A stretch of DNA of 64,000 nucleotides from Frankia sp. AiPa1 (GTDB lineage: Bacteria; Actinomycetota; Actinomycetes; Frankiales; Frankiaceae). Shown here piece after piece: positions 18,085 to 27,207 of this stretch. The notes under the pieces were generated by a model, which searched no databases, was not told where the DNA came from, and saw nothing but the letters and a program-made list of their open reading frames with translations. Every line of letters begins with the position of its first letter. Position 1 is the first letter of the stretch. Location of the stretch: NCBI RefSeq assembly GCF_023243075.1, contig NZ_JALKFZ020000001.1, positions 124,001 to 188,000 of the forward strand, written 5' to 3'. Both the position numbers and the translations under genes were made by a program.

Positions 18085-19761
18085 TCACTCCCACTCGATG
18101 GTGCCTGGCGGCTTCGACGTGATGTCGTAGACAACCCGGTTGACCTGGGCGACCTCGTTGACGATCCGGTTGGAGATCCGCTCGAGCAGGTTGTACGGCA
18201 GCCGGGCCCAGTCTGCGGTCATCGCGTCCTCGCTGGTCACGGCGCGCAGCACGACGGGATGGCCGTAGGTGCGCTCGTCGCCCTGCACGCCGACGGAGCG
18301 CACGTCAGCGAGCAGCACCGCGAAGACCTGCCAGATCTCCCGGTCGAGGCCGGCACGACGGATCTCGTCCCGGACCACCGCATCGGCGGCGCGGACGATG
18401 TCCAGGCGCTCGGGGGTGACCTCGCCGATGATGCGCACGGCGAGCCCCGGCCCGGGGAACGGTTGGCGCCAGACAATCTCCTCGGGCAGGCCGAGCTCCT
18501 CCCCGAGGTGGCGGACCTCGTCCTTGAACAGGGCACGCAGCGGCTCCACCAGGCCAAACTGTAGATCATCCGGCAGGCCGCCGACGTTGTGGTGAGACTT
18601 GATCTTAGCGGCGGTAGCCGAGCCCGACTCGATCACGTCGGGATACAGCGTGCCCTGGACGAGATAGTCGATCGTCTCGCCCTCGGCCTCGGCTCGGGCC
18701 TCGAGCTCGCGGGCCGCCGCCTCGAAGACCCGGATGAACTCCCGACCGATGATCTTCCGCTTCTGTTCGGGTTCGGTGACCCCGGCGAGCGCGGCGGCGA
18801 ACCGGTCCGCCGCCTTGACGTGGACGAGCTCCACCCCCGTCGAGGCGACGAACTCCCGCTCGACCTGTTCGGCCTCCCCCTCCCGCAACAGGCCGTGATC
18901 GACGAACACACAGGTCAGGGCATCACCGACGGCCCGGTGCACGACGGCCGCGGCCACCGCGGAGTCCACTCCGCCGGACAGGCCGCAGATCAGCCGGCTG
19001 GTGCCGACCCGGGTCCGCACGGCCGCCACCGCCTCGTCGACGATGTTGACCATCGTCCAGGTCGGTCGACATCCGGCGCCCGTGTGCAGGAAGTGCCGCA
19101 GCACGTCCAGGCCACGCTCGCTGTGCAGGACCTCCGGGTGGAACTGGACGCCGTACAGGCGCCGTTCGGGGTCCTCGAACGCGGCGACCGGGGTCGACGG
19201 GGTCGACGCCGTCACCCGGAAGCCAGGGGGCGCCTCGGTCACCGAGTCACTGTGGGACATCCACACCTGCTGCTCGACGGGCAGGCCGTCGAACAGGACA
19301 CCGGGCTCGGTCACCGTCAGGCGGGTCGATCCGTACTCGGCGGTTCCGGTCCGGGCCACAGAGCCCGCGAGGGTCTGGGCCATCACCTGATGGCCATAGC
19401 AGATACCGAGGATGGGCAGCCCGGTCGCAAACAGCGCCGGGTCGACCCGGGGCGCGCCGGGCGAGTACACCGATCGCGGCCCACCAGAAAGGATCAGTGC
19501 GGACGGTCTGCGCGCGAGAAGTTCCTCGACCGGCATGTGCCACGGCACGATCTCTGAGTACACATGACATTCTCGGACCCGCCGGGCGATCAGCTGGGCG
19601 TACTGCGCACCAAAATCGATCACCAGGACCGTGTCGTACCCCGGACGCCCGGCGCCCGGACGCACCGGGGCCGGCCCGCGGGCGGGTACGCCACTCGCCA
19701 CCGCATCGGCATGCCGCGGTCTCACGCTGTGACCAGCGTCGTCGCGCTGTATCTCGCTCAC
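18085..19761 (-). CDS. guaA: GMP synthase (glutamine-hydrolysing) GuaA
   Basis: Amidates XMP to GMP. The N-terminal class I amidotransferase has [16 protein letters not shown], the nucleophile in GICYGHQ and the His-Glu pair in GVQFHPEV. The synthetase half has the PP-loop [14 protein letters not shown] near residue 260 and HHNVGGLP; the C-terminal dimerisation domain ends in the conserved PPGTIEWE. At 558 residues it is about 35 longer than E. coli GuaA because of an N-terminal tail rich in Arg/Pro, so an internal start is possible. It is divergent from the cvn operon across about 425 bp. Confidence 0.97.
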   Translation of the reverse strand: MSEIQRDDAGHSVRPRHADAVASGVPARGPAPVRPGAGRPGYDTVLVIDFGAQYAQLIARRVRECHVYSEIVPWHMPVEELLARRPSALILSGGPRSVYSPGAPRVDPALFATGLPILGICYGHQVMAQTLAGSVARTGTAEYGSTRLTVTEPGVLFDGLPVEQQVWMSHSDSVTEAPPGFRVTASTPSTPVAAFEDPERRLYGVQFHPEVLHSERGLDVLRHFLHTGAGCRPTWTMVNIVDEAVAAVRTRVGTSRLICGLSGGVDSAVAAAVVHRAVGDALTCVFVDHGLLREGEAEQVEREFVASTGVELVHVKAADRFAAALAGVTEPEQKRKIIGREFIRVFEAAARELEARAEAEGETIDYLVQGTLYPDVIESGSATAAKIKSHHNVGGLPDDLQFGLVEPLRALFKDEVRHLGEELGLPEEIVWRQPFPGPGLAVRIIGEVTPERLDIVRAADAVVRDEIRRAGLDREIWQVFAVLLADVRSVGVQGDERTYGHPVVLRAVTSEDAMTADWARLPYNLLERISNRIVNEVAQVNRVVYDITSKPPGTIEWE

Positions 19762-19982
19762 CGCGCCAGCCTACGGATGCGCGTCCACCTTCGGGGGGCG
19801 CGGGCCAAGGGGCCCGACGGGGCGCCCGATCGTGCCCACAACCACCCAAGAGTGCCAATACCCCAAAGGTGCAATGCCCTGCGGGCAAGCCCGAACACCG
19901 GAACAGCCGGTGTCGTAGATGCCTGAGATGCCGGATTTTCCACTGTTGGCTCCTCTGTCCAGTACAAGCCTCTCGGCCCGAT

Positions 19983-20007
19983 GGCGTACGTTGTTGCGTC
20001 GTACGCC
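19983..20007. promoter_or_regulatory. GGCGTACG inverted repeat, possible operator
   Basis: GGCGTACG at 19983-19990 and its exact complement CGTACGCC at 20000-20007, 9-nt spacer, in the guaA/cvnA divergent region. The same GGCGTACG ... CGTACG pattern appears upstream of the padR gene at 52251-52283. A dimeric regulator could bind here; the protein is unknown. Confidence 0.4.
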
Positions 20008-20115
20008 TGGTTACCGGGACGGTCACGGCGCGCACTCCAGTTACAACGGACACCCGGCCACGAACGGGCTTACGGTGGGCACCTTTCGGATGACGACTTC
20101 GTACCGCTATGGTGC

Positions 20116-20143
20116 TTGACAAGGGACATCCGGGCCCGATACC
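20116..20143 (+). promoter_or_regulatory. Possible cvn operon promoter
   Basis: A perfect TTGACA at 20116-20121 is followed 16 nt later by GATACC at 20138-20143, which matches the -10 consensus weakly. It lies about 45 nt upstream of the earliest cvnA start. Confidence 0.35.
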
Positions 20144-20185
20144 GAGCCCTCCGGCACGACGTGTTCCGGGGGGCTGGCGGAGAGG

Positions 20186-23100
20186 TTGCGAAGGTACGTG
20201 CGCAGACAACCGATGGCCAGCAGCACGGGCATCGCCGCAGACTCAGAGCCGTCCTCGGCCCAGGGTCTACCCGTGGACAGCGAGGACGGCGCGGCAGGGC
20301 CGCATGACGATCGCCCTCCGACATCACCAGGGCCCGCGGGGTCGAGCTTCGGCCGGCTTCGCCACATGGCCACCACCCCCACGAACTGGCGAGTTCGGAC
20401 GAAGCTGATCGCGATCCTGATCGTTCCGGTCGTCGCGATCGTGGCCTACTCCTCCATCGCGGCCGGTTCGGTGCTGACCAACACCCGCGATGTCAACCGG
20501 ATCTCCAACCTCACCCGGATCAGCAAGTCCGCGATCACTCTCGTCCAGGCGCTCCAGATGGAGCGGACGTACACCACCGGATTCGTCGCAAGTGGTGACA
20601 TCGGTTCTCGCAACTCGGACGCGCTCCCCGCACGCAAGGCAGCAGTAAATGATGCCTATCAGGCATACAAGTCGGTGGCTGACGGACGGCGCGGCTCGTT
20701 CGGAACCACGACCCGTAACGCGCTTGACGATGTGCGCAACCGGATGGACGCGCTTCCAGCCAAGCGGCAGACGATCCAGGGCCTGGTCGACCCGCGAGCC
20801 GTCGGAACCGCATATCAACCGATCATCGACTCACTGCTCCAGCTGCTCCAGCTGATCCCGCAAGGGAATGACGACCAGCAACTCAACGACGGCGTCAGGG
20901 CGGCATATCTACAGATCTCCGCGACCGAACTACTGGCGGAGCAGCAGGCGCTCGTACTGCGGCTGATCCAGCAGAGTGACACGCCGTTCCTCGAGTCGGA
21001 TTTCCGTGAGTTCCTGTCGGCCGAGACCCAGCGTTCCCGCGACCACGACGGCATCGAGGACATCAGGAGCTCCACCCTGCTTGCCCTCTACGAACCGACG
21101 GTTGACGCGGACAGCGACGGCGACATCAACAAGACTGAAAACTACGTCGAGCAAATCCTCAACGCGCCCATCGGCCAGGCCCTGAACATCGCGTCGGAGA
21201 GCTGGAACCGCTCCAGTCAGGAATCCATCGACATCAGCATCGACGCGACGAGCAGGATGCTCGACGTGGTCGACAGCCGGGTCGACACCCTGCGCGGCAC
21301 CATCCAGCGTCGGGCGCTGCTGGCCGGCCTGCTGGTCGTGCTCATCCTGGCGGCCGCGCTGCTGGCCGCGCTGATCGTGGCGCGTTCGCTGGTACGACCG
21401 CTGCTGGCACTGCGGACCGCCGCGCTCGACGTCGCCGACCGCCGCCTGCCCGACGCCGTGCGCCGACTGCGCGACTCCACCGACCAGAACTTCGACGACG
21501 CCATCGAACCCGTCGGTATCGACACCGACGAGGAGGTAGGTGACGTCGCCCGGGCCTTCGACGAGGTCCACCGCGAAGCGGTCCGGCTGGCCTCCGAACA
21601 GGCATCGCTGCGAAACAACGTGAACGCGATGTTCGTGAACCTGTCCCGACGCAGCCAGGGGCTGGTGGAACGCCAGCTTCGCCTGATCGACGACCTGGAG
21701 AATCGCGAACAGGATCCCGACCAGCTGTCCAACCTGTTCAAACTCGACCACCTCGCCACCCGAATGCGGCGAAACAACGAAAGCCTGCTGGTGCTCGCCG
21801 GCACCGACACCGCGCGGCGCTGGACGCACCCCGTTCCGCTCAACGAGGTGGTACTCGCGGCCATCTCCGAGGTGGAGCAGTACACCCGGGTGAAGCAGAC
21901 CTCGGCCGCGCCGGTCTCCATCGCCGGCAACGGTGTCAGCGACGTGGTGCACCTGGTCGCGGAGCTGCTGGAGAACGCCACCTCGTACTCGCCACCGGTG
22001 ACCGAGGTACGGGTGACGAGCCACTCGCTCGGGCCAGGCGCCGGCGCGATGATCGAGATCGAGGACCAGGGCATCGGCATGCCCGCCAAGGAGCTTGAAC
22101 GGGTCAACGAACGGCTGGCCAACCCGCCGGTCGTTGACGTGTCGGTCTCCCGGACGATGGGCCTTTTCGCCGTCGGTCGGCTGGCCGGCCGGCACGGCAT
22201 TCGCGTGCAGCTGCGCGAATCCTCCTCCGGCGGGATCACGGCGGTGGTGCGACTTCCCGCCCGGCTCGTCACCGGGGACGGTGCCGGCGGCGCTGGAGGC
22301 CGGATACCGGCGCTCAACCGGCCCGCCACGGTCCCAGCCATCGCCGCGGGCGACGACGCCGGCCGGCCGGGCATCGACCCGGCCGCCACAGGTCCCGGCA
22401 CGATCGCGTTGCCAGCCGGAACCGGGGGAACAGCCAATGGGGCGGGCAACGGCCGGCACACTCCGGCCGTTGCCCCCACCGGATCGCAAAGCCTGTTCGA
22501 CGACACCAGCGGGACGCACCGGTTCCCGAAGACTGGCCCGTTCCCGCTCACCGGACCGTTGGCGATTCCGCCCGGCTCCGACCGCACTGGCCCACACCCG
22601 CTGCCGAGCCGTCCAGGCCTCGGGCTCGAGGAGTTCGGCACCACAACGGACGAGCGGCCGGCCCGCGAGCGCGGCATCGAGGATGTTCGCGACCGCGCGA
22701 CCGGTGCCACCCGCGGGACCGGCGGGCCCGGCCGCACCGGGCCTGGGCACACCGGGCCCGGCTTCACCGCTCCTGAGCTCACAGGTCCTGGCCCTGCTGC
22801 CGGTCCCGGACTCACCGGACCTCGCACTGTCCCCACCGACAGGACACCCACCGGACCGACCGTGCCCGGTTTCACCGGGAACGACGAGGATCAGCGTGGG
22901 ATCATCGACCGCGGTGGGCCTGATGGCCGACCCGATCCGGACGGGCTGACACCCGACACCGAGACGATCGAACGGCGTGGACTGCCCCGGCGTGAGCCGG
23001 GCTCGAACGAACCGAGAGATCAGACGCCCTTCAGGGACAGCCGCTGGTCGACCCGCCCCAGAGCGGACGATCTCGACCCGGGGCCGGGTGCGTTCGAGCG

Positions 23101-24155
23101 ACGGTCCGTCCGCGAGCGGCCGGATGCCGCGAACCTCACCACGGGTGTGCGGGGCGCCGAGAGGGCCGAGCGAACCAGCACGGCCGAGGCACCTGACATC
23201 CCGCGTGGGCCCGAGCGCCAAGAGGCACCTACCGGCCCACGAACCGGACCGCATCGCATCCCGGCCGAGGAGGATCAGGAAGCGCCAGTGGCGGCCACCG
23301 CGGAAGCGGGTGGCGAGATCGATGACGTCGAGACGTCGCCGATCTTCGATTCGGTGTCGGCCTGTTACCCGCGCCGCAGCCCGGTTCCGCCCGCCGCCGG
23401 GGCCGCGGCGGCGGGCAGGCCTGGCCATAGCGTGACCCGCCCGGTCACGACGGGCCCGGTCGTGACCGCCGCGGGGGCGGCGTCGGCCGTACCCACCGCG
23501 GTCACGGCAGCCACCGCCCCGACCGGTCCGACAGCGGTTCCGGCGCCTCCCATCCCGGCACCGCAGATCCCGGACCAGGCGCCGGAGCCCCTTGCGGCCA
23601 GTGCTCCCCTCCCCCGACCGGGTATCGGCGGTGCCTTCGGGCACCGAGTTCCGATGCGTCCGGCCAGCGACCCGCTCACCGGGCCCCGTCCAGCCCCCGT
23701 GGACGACCCCGTGGTGGAGGCGCCGCGTACCCCCCGCCCGTGCGCCCCAGAGCCAGCCGCAACCCGCGGTGGCGGCGCAGGCCGCGTCCGGGGCATACCA
23801 GGCGGGTGGGCCGCCGACAGGTCCCCAGCACGTGGGGGCACAGCCGGCGCAGCCCGCAGGCCGGGAGGACTGGAGTTCCCCCGGCGACGCCGGTTGGCAG
23901 GCAGCCGAGGCGTTGCGCCGACCGACCTCCGGTGGCGTGACCCGCTCGGGCCTACCGGTGCGAGTTCCCATGACCCATCTCGTGCCCGGCAGCGCCGAAT
24001 CCGCGCCAAGCCGGCGTCCCACCGAGACCTCGTCTCGGTCCCCGGAAGCCGTCGGTGGCCGGCTGGCCAGCTTCTACCAGGGCGTCCGGCAGGGACGTGA
24101 TGTCGGTGTCGACACCGCGAGGAGCCCCCGTCGTGATGCGCAGGAGGAACGGTGA
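20186..24155 (+). CDS. cvnA: Conservon sensor histidine kinase CvnA, with apparent +1 frameshift
   Basis: Membrane sensor kinase of the cvnABCD system. From the TTG at 20186 (GTG 20198 and ATG 20213 are alternatives) it has a first transmembrane helix at about residues 73-96, an extracytoplasmic nitrate/nitrite-sensing NIT-like domain (SAITLVQALQMERTYTTGFV), a second helix at about 374-402, a HAMP-like linker and a HATPase_c domain with N-box ELLENATSYSP near 592 and EDQGIGMP. A Pro/Gly-rich region of 600 residues follows. The initial frame runs to a stop at 24100, but its last 110 codons look non-coding. The conserved conservon tail GLPVRVPMTHLVPGSA ... SPEAVGGRLASFYQGVRQ lies in the +1 frame and ends at 24155, overlapping the cvnB start as GTGA. 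The shift falls near a run of six C at 23730-23735. Sequencing error or real mutation cannot be told apart here. Confidence 0.85.
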
Positions 24156-24574
24156 CACCCGTGAGTTCTGATGCCCAGAACCTCAACTGGTTGATCAACA
24201 ATTTTGTCGACCGCGTGCCGGGTGTCGCCCACACCGTGGTGGTGTCCGCGGACGGCCTGCTGCTGGCCGTCTCGGACGGCTTTCCCCGGGACCGGGCCGA
24301 CCAGCTCGCCGCGGTCGCCTCAGGGCTGGTCAGCCTGACCCAGGGCGCCGCCCGGGTGTTCGAGGCCGGGGCGGTGACGCAGACAGTCGTCGAGATGGAG
24401 CACGGTTTCCTGTTCATCATGGCGATCAGCGATGGGGCGAGCATGGCAGTGCTCGCCGCGCCGTCCTGCGACATCGGGCTGGTCGGCTACGAGATGGCCC
24501 TGCTGGTCAGCCGGGCGAAGGATGTCCTGACCCCGGCGCTGCGTGCCGAGCTGCAGGGAACGCTTCCGCGGTGA
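24152..24574 (+). CDS. cvnB: Roadblock/LC7 family protein CvnB
   Basis: Roadblock/LC7 protein of 140 residues, the conservon component thought to act as a GTPase-activating or scaffolding partner for CvnD. The core LLAVSDGFPRDRADQLAAVASGLVSL and the FIMAISDGASMAVLA strand are typical. GTG 24152 follows GGAGGA with good spacing and overlaps the cvnA stop as GTGA. Second gene of a four-gene operon. Confidence 0.93.
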   Translation: MTPVSSDAQNLNWLINNFVDRVPGVAHTVVVSADGLLLAVSDGFPRDRADQLAAVASGLVSLTQGAARVFEAGAVTQTVVEMEHGFLFIMAISDGASMAVLAAPSCDIGLVGYEMALLVSRAKDVLTPALRAELQGTLPR

Positions 24575-24599
24575 ACGAGCGGAAGCACGGGGAGTCAGG

Positions 24600-24959
24600 G
24601 TGAGTATCGATCCCGACAGCGCGCCGGGTCCGGTCGTCCGGCCCTACGCGAGGACTGGCGGGCGAACACGGTCACGTTATGAGCTCGCCATTGAGGCACT
24701 CGTCATCACGACGTCTCTCGGCGAGGAACGGGCCGTCAGCCTCAACATCGAGCAACAGACCATCGCCGCCATGTGCCGGCAGGTGCGATCCATCGCGGAG
24801 ATCGCCGCCGGGCTCCGGGTGCCTCTGGGAGTGGCCCGCGTGCTGGTCGGCGATATGGCAGACGAGCGCATAGTCCGCGTGTACCAGCAGCCTGACCGCG
24901 ACGAGGCACCGGATCTCGCGCTGCTCGAAAGGGTTCTCAGTGGCCTTCGAAAGCTCTGA
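24600..24959 (+). CDS. cvnC: DUF742 protein CvnC
   Basis: Protein of 119 residues of the DUF742 family, always found between CvnB and CvnD. The sequence VRPYARTGGRTRSRYELAIE followed by a winged-helix-like part (MCRQVRSIAEIAAGLRVPLGVARVLVGDM) suggests nucleic-acid or protein binding. Start GTG 24600 has GGGGAG upstream. Its 3' end overlaps cvnD by 20 nt, indicating tight translational coupling. Confidence 0.93.
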   Translation: MSIDPDSAPGPVVRPYARTGGRTRSRYELAIEALVITTSLGEERAVSLNIEQQTIAAMCRQVRSIAEIAAGLRVPLGVARVLVGDMADERIVRVYQQPDRDEAPDLALLERVLSGLRKL

Positions 24960-25536
24960 CAACAGGAGGATCAACTCCTCCGTCGCCACGACCTCGGTCA
25001 AGATCGTGGTCGCGGGCGGCTTCGGTGCCGGGAAGACCACCTTCGTGGGCTCGGTGTCGGAGATCGTCCCGCTGCGCACCGAGGCCGTCATGACCGAGGC
25101 CGGTGCGCATGTCGATGACCTGACCCACCTGGCGGACAAGACGACGACCACGGTCGCGATGGACTTCGGCCGTGTCTCGCTCGACGAGGACCTGATCCTC
25201 TATCTGTTCGGGACACCCGGGCAGTACCGCTTCTGGTTCATGTGGGACGACATCGTCCGCGGTGCCATCGGGGCCATCGTCCTGGCCGACACCCGCCGGC
25301 TCGCCGACTGCTTCGCCGCCGTCGACTACTTCGAGCAGCGCCAGCTGCCGTTCGTCGTCGGGGTCAACTGCTTTGACGGCATCCTGCGGCACTCCATCGA
25401 GGACGTCCGGGAGGCGCTGCAGATCAGCCCGACCGTGCCGATCATCACCTGCGACGCCCGTAACCGTGACTCGACGAAGAGTGCGCTGATCGCGGTGGTG
25501 GAGCACACGATGTCACGAGCGGCCGCGCGGGCCTGA
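24940..25536 (+). CDS. cvnD: Small GTPase-like protein CvnD
   Basis: P-loop GTPase-like protein of 198 residues, output component of the conservon. G1 is VVAGGFGAGKTTFV, G3 is FGTPGQYRFW with Gly-Gln at the catalytic site, a degenerate G4 is VNCFD and G5-like CDAR follows. By analogy with Streptomyces conservons, CvnA-D are expected to form a membrane-associated complex like a eukaryotic G-protein relay. No cytochrome P450 (CvnE) follows; a strong hairpin closes the operon. Confidence 0.94.
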   Translation: MAFESSDNRRINSSVATTSVKIVVAGGFGAGKTTFVGSVSEIVPLRTEAVMTEAGAHVDDLTHLADKTTTTVAMDFGRVSLDEDLILYLFGTPGQYRFWFMWDDIVRGAIGAIVLADTRRLADCFAAVDYFEQRQLPFVVGVNCFDGILRHSIEDVREALQISPTVPIITCDARNRDSTKSALIAVVEHTMSRAAARA

Positions 25537-25542
25537 GCCGGG

Positions 25543-25582
25543 GCTGGCGGCTGGGGGCAGCGAGCGGCTCCCAGCCGCCAGC
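25543..25582. terminator. Perfect 13-bp bidirectional hairpin after cvnD
   Basis: GCTGGCGGCTGGG at 25543-25555 is exactly complementary to 25570-25582 with a 14-nt loop. It lies 6 nt after the cvnD stop and between convergent cvnD and the substrate-binding protein gene, so it can serve both strands. Confidence 0.75.
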
Positions 25583-25666
25583 GACGTTTCAAGCCCCGAT
25601 GCCACCACGGAAGGCTCGGCCGCAGCCCCAAGCCCGCCGGTGAGCGGGGCCCGGCCCGCCGTCCGC

Positions 25667-27091
25667 TCAGGCCAGCCCGGACGGCAGGTCCTGCAACTGC
25701 CCGTCGGCCGGAACCCGGCTGTTGCGGCTGTTGTTCACGACCCGGAGGGTGAGTTCGTTGTTGATCTGCGCCCACTGACCACCGACCGCGGCGACCCGCG
25801 CGACGTTCTTCGGCACGTTCGACGGGGTTCCGAACGCCACCGGGCCGACGATCGTCTGAGCGTCGACCTCACGGATCGCCGCGACGATAGCCTCCCGCTC
25901 CAGCGACTCGGCGCTGCCCAGCGCTTTGACGGCGACCTCGAACAACGCGTTGACGAAACCGAGCACCGGCGTCCACCCGAGACCGGTGGTGCGGATGAAC
26001 TCGTTCGCCAGGTCCTTGGCGGAGCGGTTCTCCAGGGAGCTGCGGTATGGATGGCTCGGGGACCAACCGATCTCCGTGGTGAGCCCGTTACCGGTGGACC
26101 CGAACTTCAGCACGTCCTCCGGGAAGTCGAGGGCCTTGGAGAAGGTCAGCGCCTTCGGGCTGAAGCCGTCGGTGCGGACCGCGCGCTGGAAGTTGTAGAA
26201 GTCCGTCGTCCGCAGGATTCCGGAGACAGCCTCGACCCCCTTGGACACGAAGGCCGAGCGGTACTGGCCGAAGTCCGACGTACCACTCACGAAGCCGTTG
26301 CCCGGCGAGACCACCTCGAAACCGTAGTCCTGGGCCCGCGGAATGCCAAAGTCCTTGTTGGCGAAGGCACGACCATCATCGTCGTCGGTGTACACCAACC
26401 CCACTTTGGTGATGCCCAGCTGGCTCCACATCGCCACGTAGGCGGCAACGATGTCGTCCACACCGGGATAAAAGTGGTAGGTCCAGTGGAAGGGCATGTT
26501 GGTATTGCCGCCACGGCCGTACCACCACGCCTGCCAGGGGACGACACTTGAGATGCAGGGAACCTGGTTGATCTCGCACTGGTCGGCGACCGGAATCGCC
26601 GTGTCGGAGGTGCCGCCGACGAGGACCACATCGACGTTGTCCTTGTAGATCAGGTCGGTCGTCGCGATGCCGGCCTGATGCCGGTCCGACTGGGAGTCAC
26701 GCACGACGATATCGACCGGGTACGTACGGCCGCCGACCTTAATACCATCGGCGAGCACTGTGCGCATCCGTTGGACGACGAACGCGTCGACGGAGCTGTA
26801 GGCATCGAGCTCGCCGGTACGGGGCAGCACATAGCCGATCCGGATATGGCGGGCACCGCCCGAAGACGACGACGAGCCGCCGCAGGCGGCAAGCAGCCCC
26901 GCGGCCGGTGCGGCCACGGCGGCGGTCCCGGCCCAGCGCAGCAGGCGGCGCCGGTCGAGGGAGGGGATCTCCGGCGCACGTGCCGGGCCCGCAGACATCT
27001 CTCCAGGCATGGCCGTCCGGTCAACGGATCCGGAGCCGCGATCGCCATCCTTACCACGGTCAGAGCTGAGCATGAGCCGATCCTGCCGCAC
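25667..27091 (-). CDS. Branched-chain amino acid-type ABC substrate-binding lipoprotein
   Basis: Periplasmic-binding-fold type I protein of up to 474 residues, LivJ/urea-binding class. The N-terminus has a twin-arginine region (LDRRRLLRWAG, residues 45-55), a hydrophobic stretch and a lipobox LAAC with Cys at about 70, then a Ser/Gly linker, so it should be a Tat-exported lipoprotein. The ligand domain shows IRIGYVLPRTGEL, VDVVLVGGTSDTAIPVAD and ITKVGLVYTDDDDGRAFA. An ATG at 27073 is an alternative start. No permease or ATPase genes are adjacent, so it is an orphan here; its closeness to the Cvn sensor system is suggestive only. Ligand unknown. Confidence 0.9.
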   Translation of the reverse strand: MRQDRLMLSSDRGKDGDRGSGSVDRTAMPGEMSAGPARAPEIPSLDRRRLLRWAGTAAVAAPAAGLLAACGGSSSSSGGARHIRIGYVLPRTGELDAYSSVDAFVVQRMRTVLADGIKVGGRTYPVDIVVRDSQSDRHQAGIATTDLIYKDNVDVVLVGGTSDTAIPVADQCEINQVPCISSVVPWQAWWYGRGGNTNMPFHWTYHFYPGVDDIVAAYVAMWSQLGITKVGLVYTDDDDGRAFANKDFGIPRAQDYGFEVVSPGNGFVSGTSDFGQYRSAFVSKGVEAVSGILRTTDFYNFQRAVRTDGFSPKALTFSKALDFPEDVLKFGSTGNGLTTEIGWSPSHPYRSSLENRSAKDLANEFIRTTGLGWTPVLGFVNALFEVAVKALGSAESLEREAIVAAIREVDAQTIVGPVAFGTPSNVPKNVARVAAVGGQWAQINNELTLRVVNNSRNSRVPADGQLQDLPSGLA

Positions 27092-27207
27092 CCCCGTTTA
27101 AACCCGACAACCGGGGTCCGGTGTCACGAGGGCCGCCCGATCACTCTAATCGGGTGTAACCGACATACTGTCGCCTTTGCTTACGGTCAGCGTAGGGTCG
27201 AATGTTC

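Larger units (their letters stand above)
19762..20185. other. Divergent guaA / cvnA regulatory region
   Basis: Gap of 424 bp between divergently transcribed guaA and cvnA. It contains an 8-bp inverted repeat at 19983-20007 and a consensus -35 near 20116, listed separately. I see no gene in it. Confidence 0.5.

Noticed and set aside
23690..24155. Programmed ribosomal frameshift in cvnA
   Set aside because: No slippery heptamer plus stimulatory structure that I can point to; an error or mutation at the C-run is simpler, so it is reported only as an apparent frameshift.
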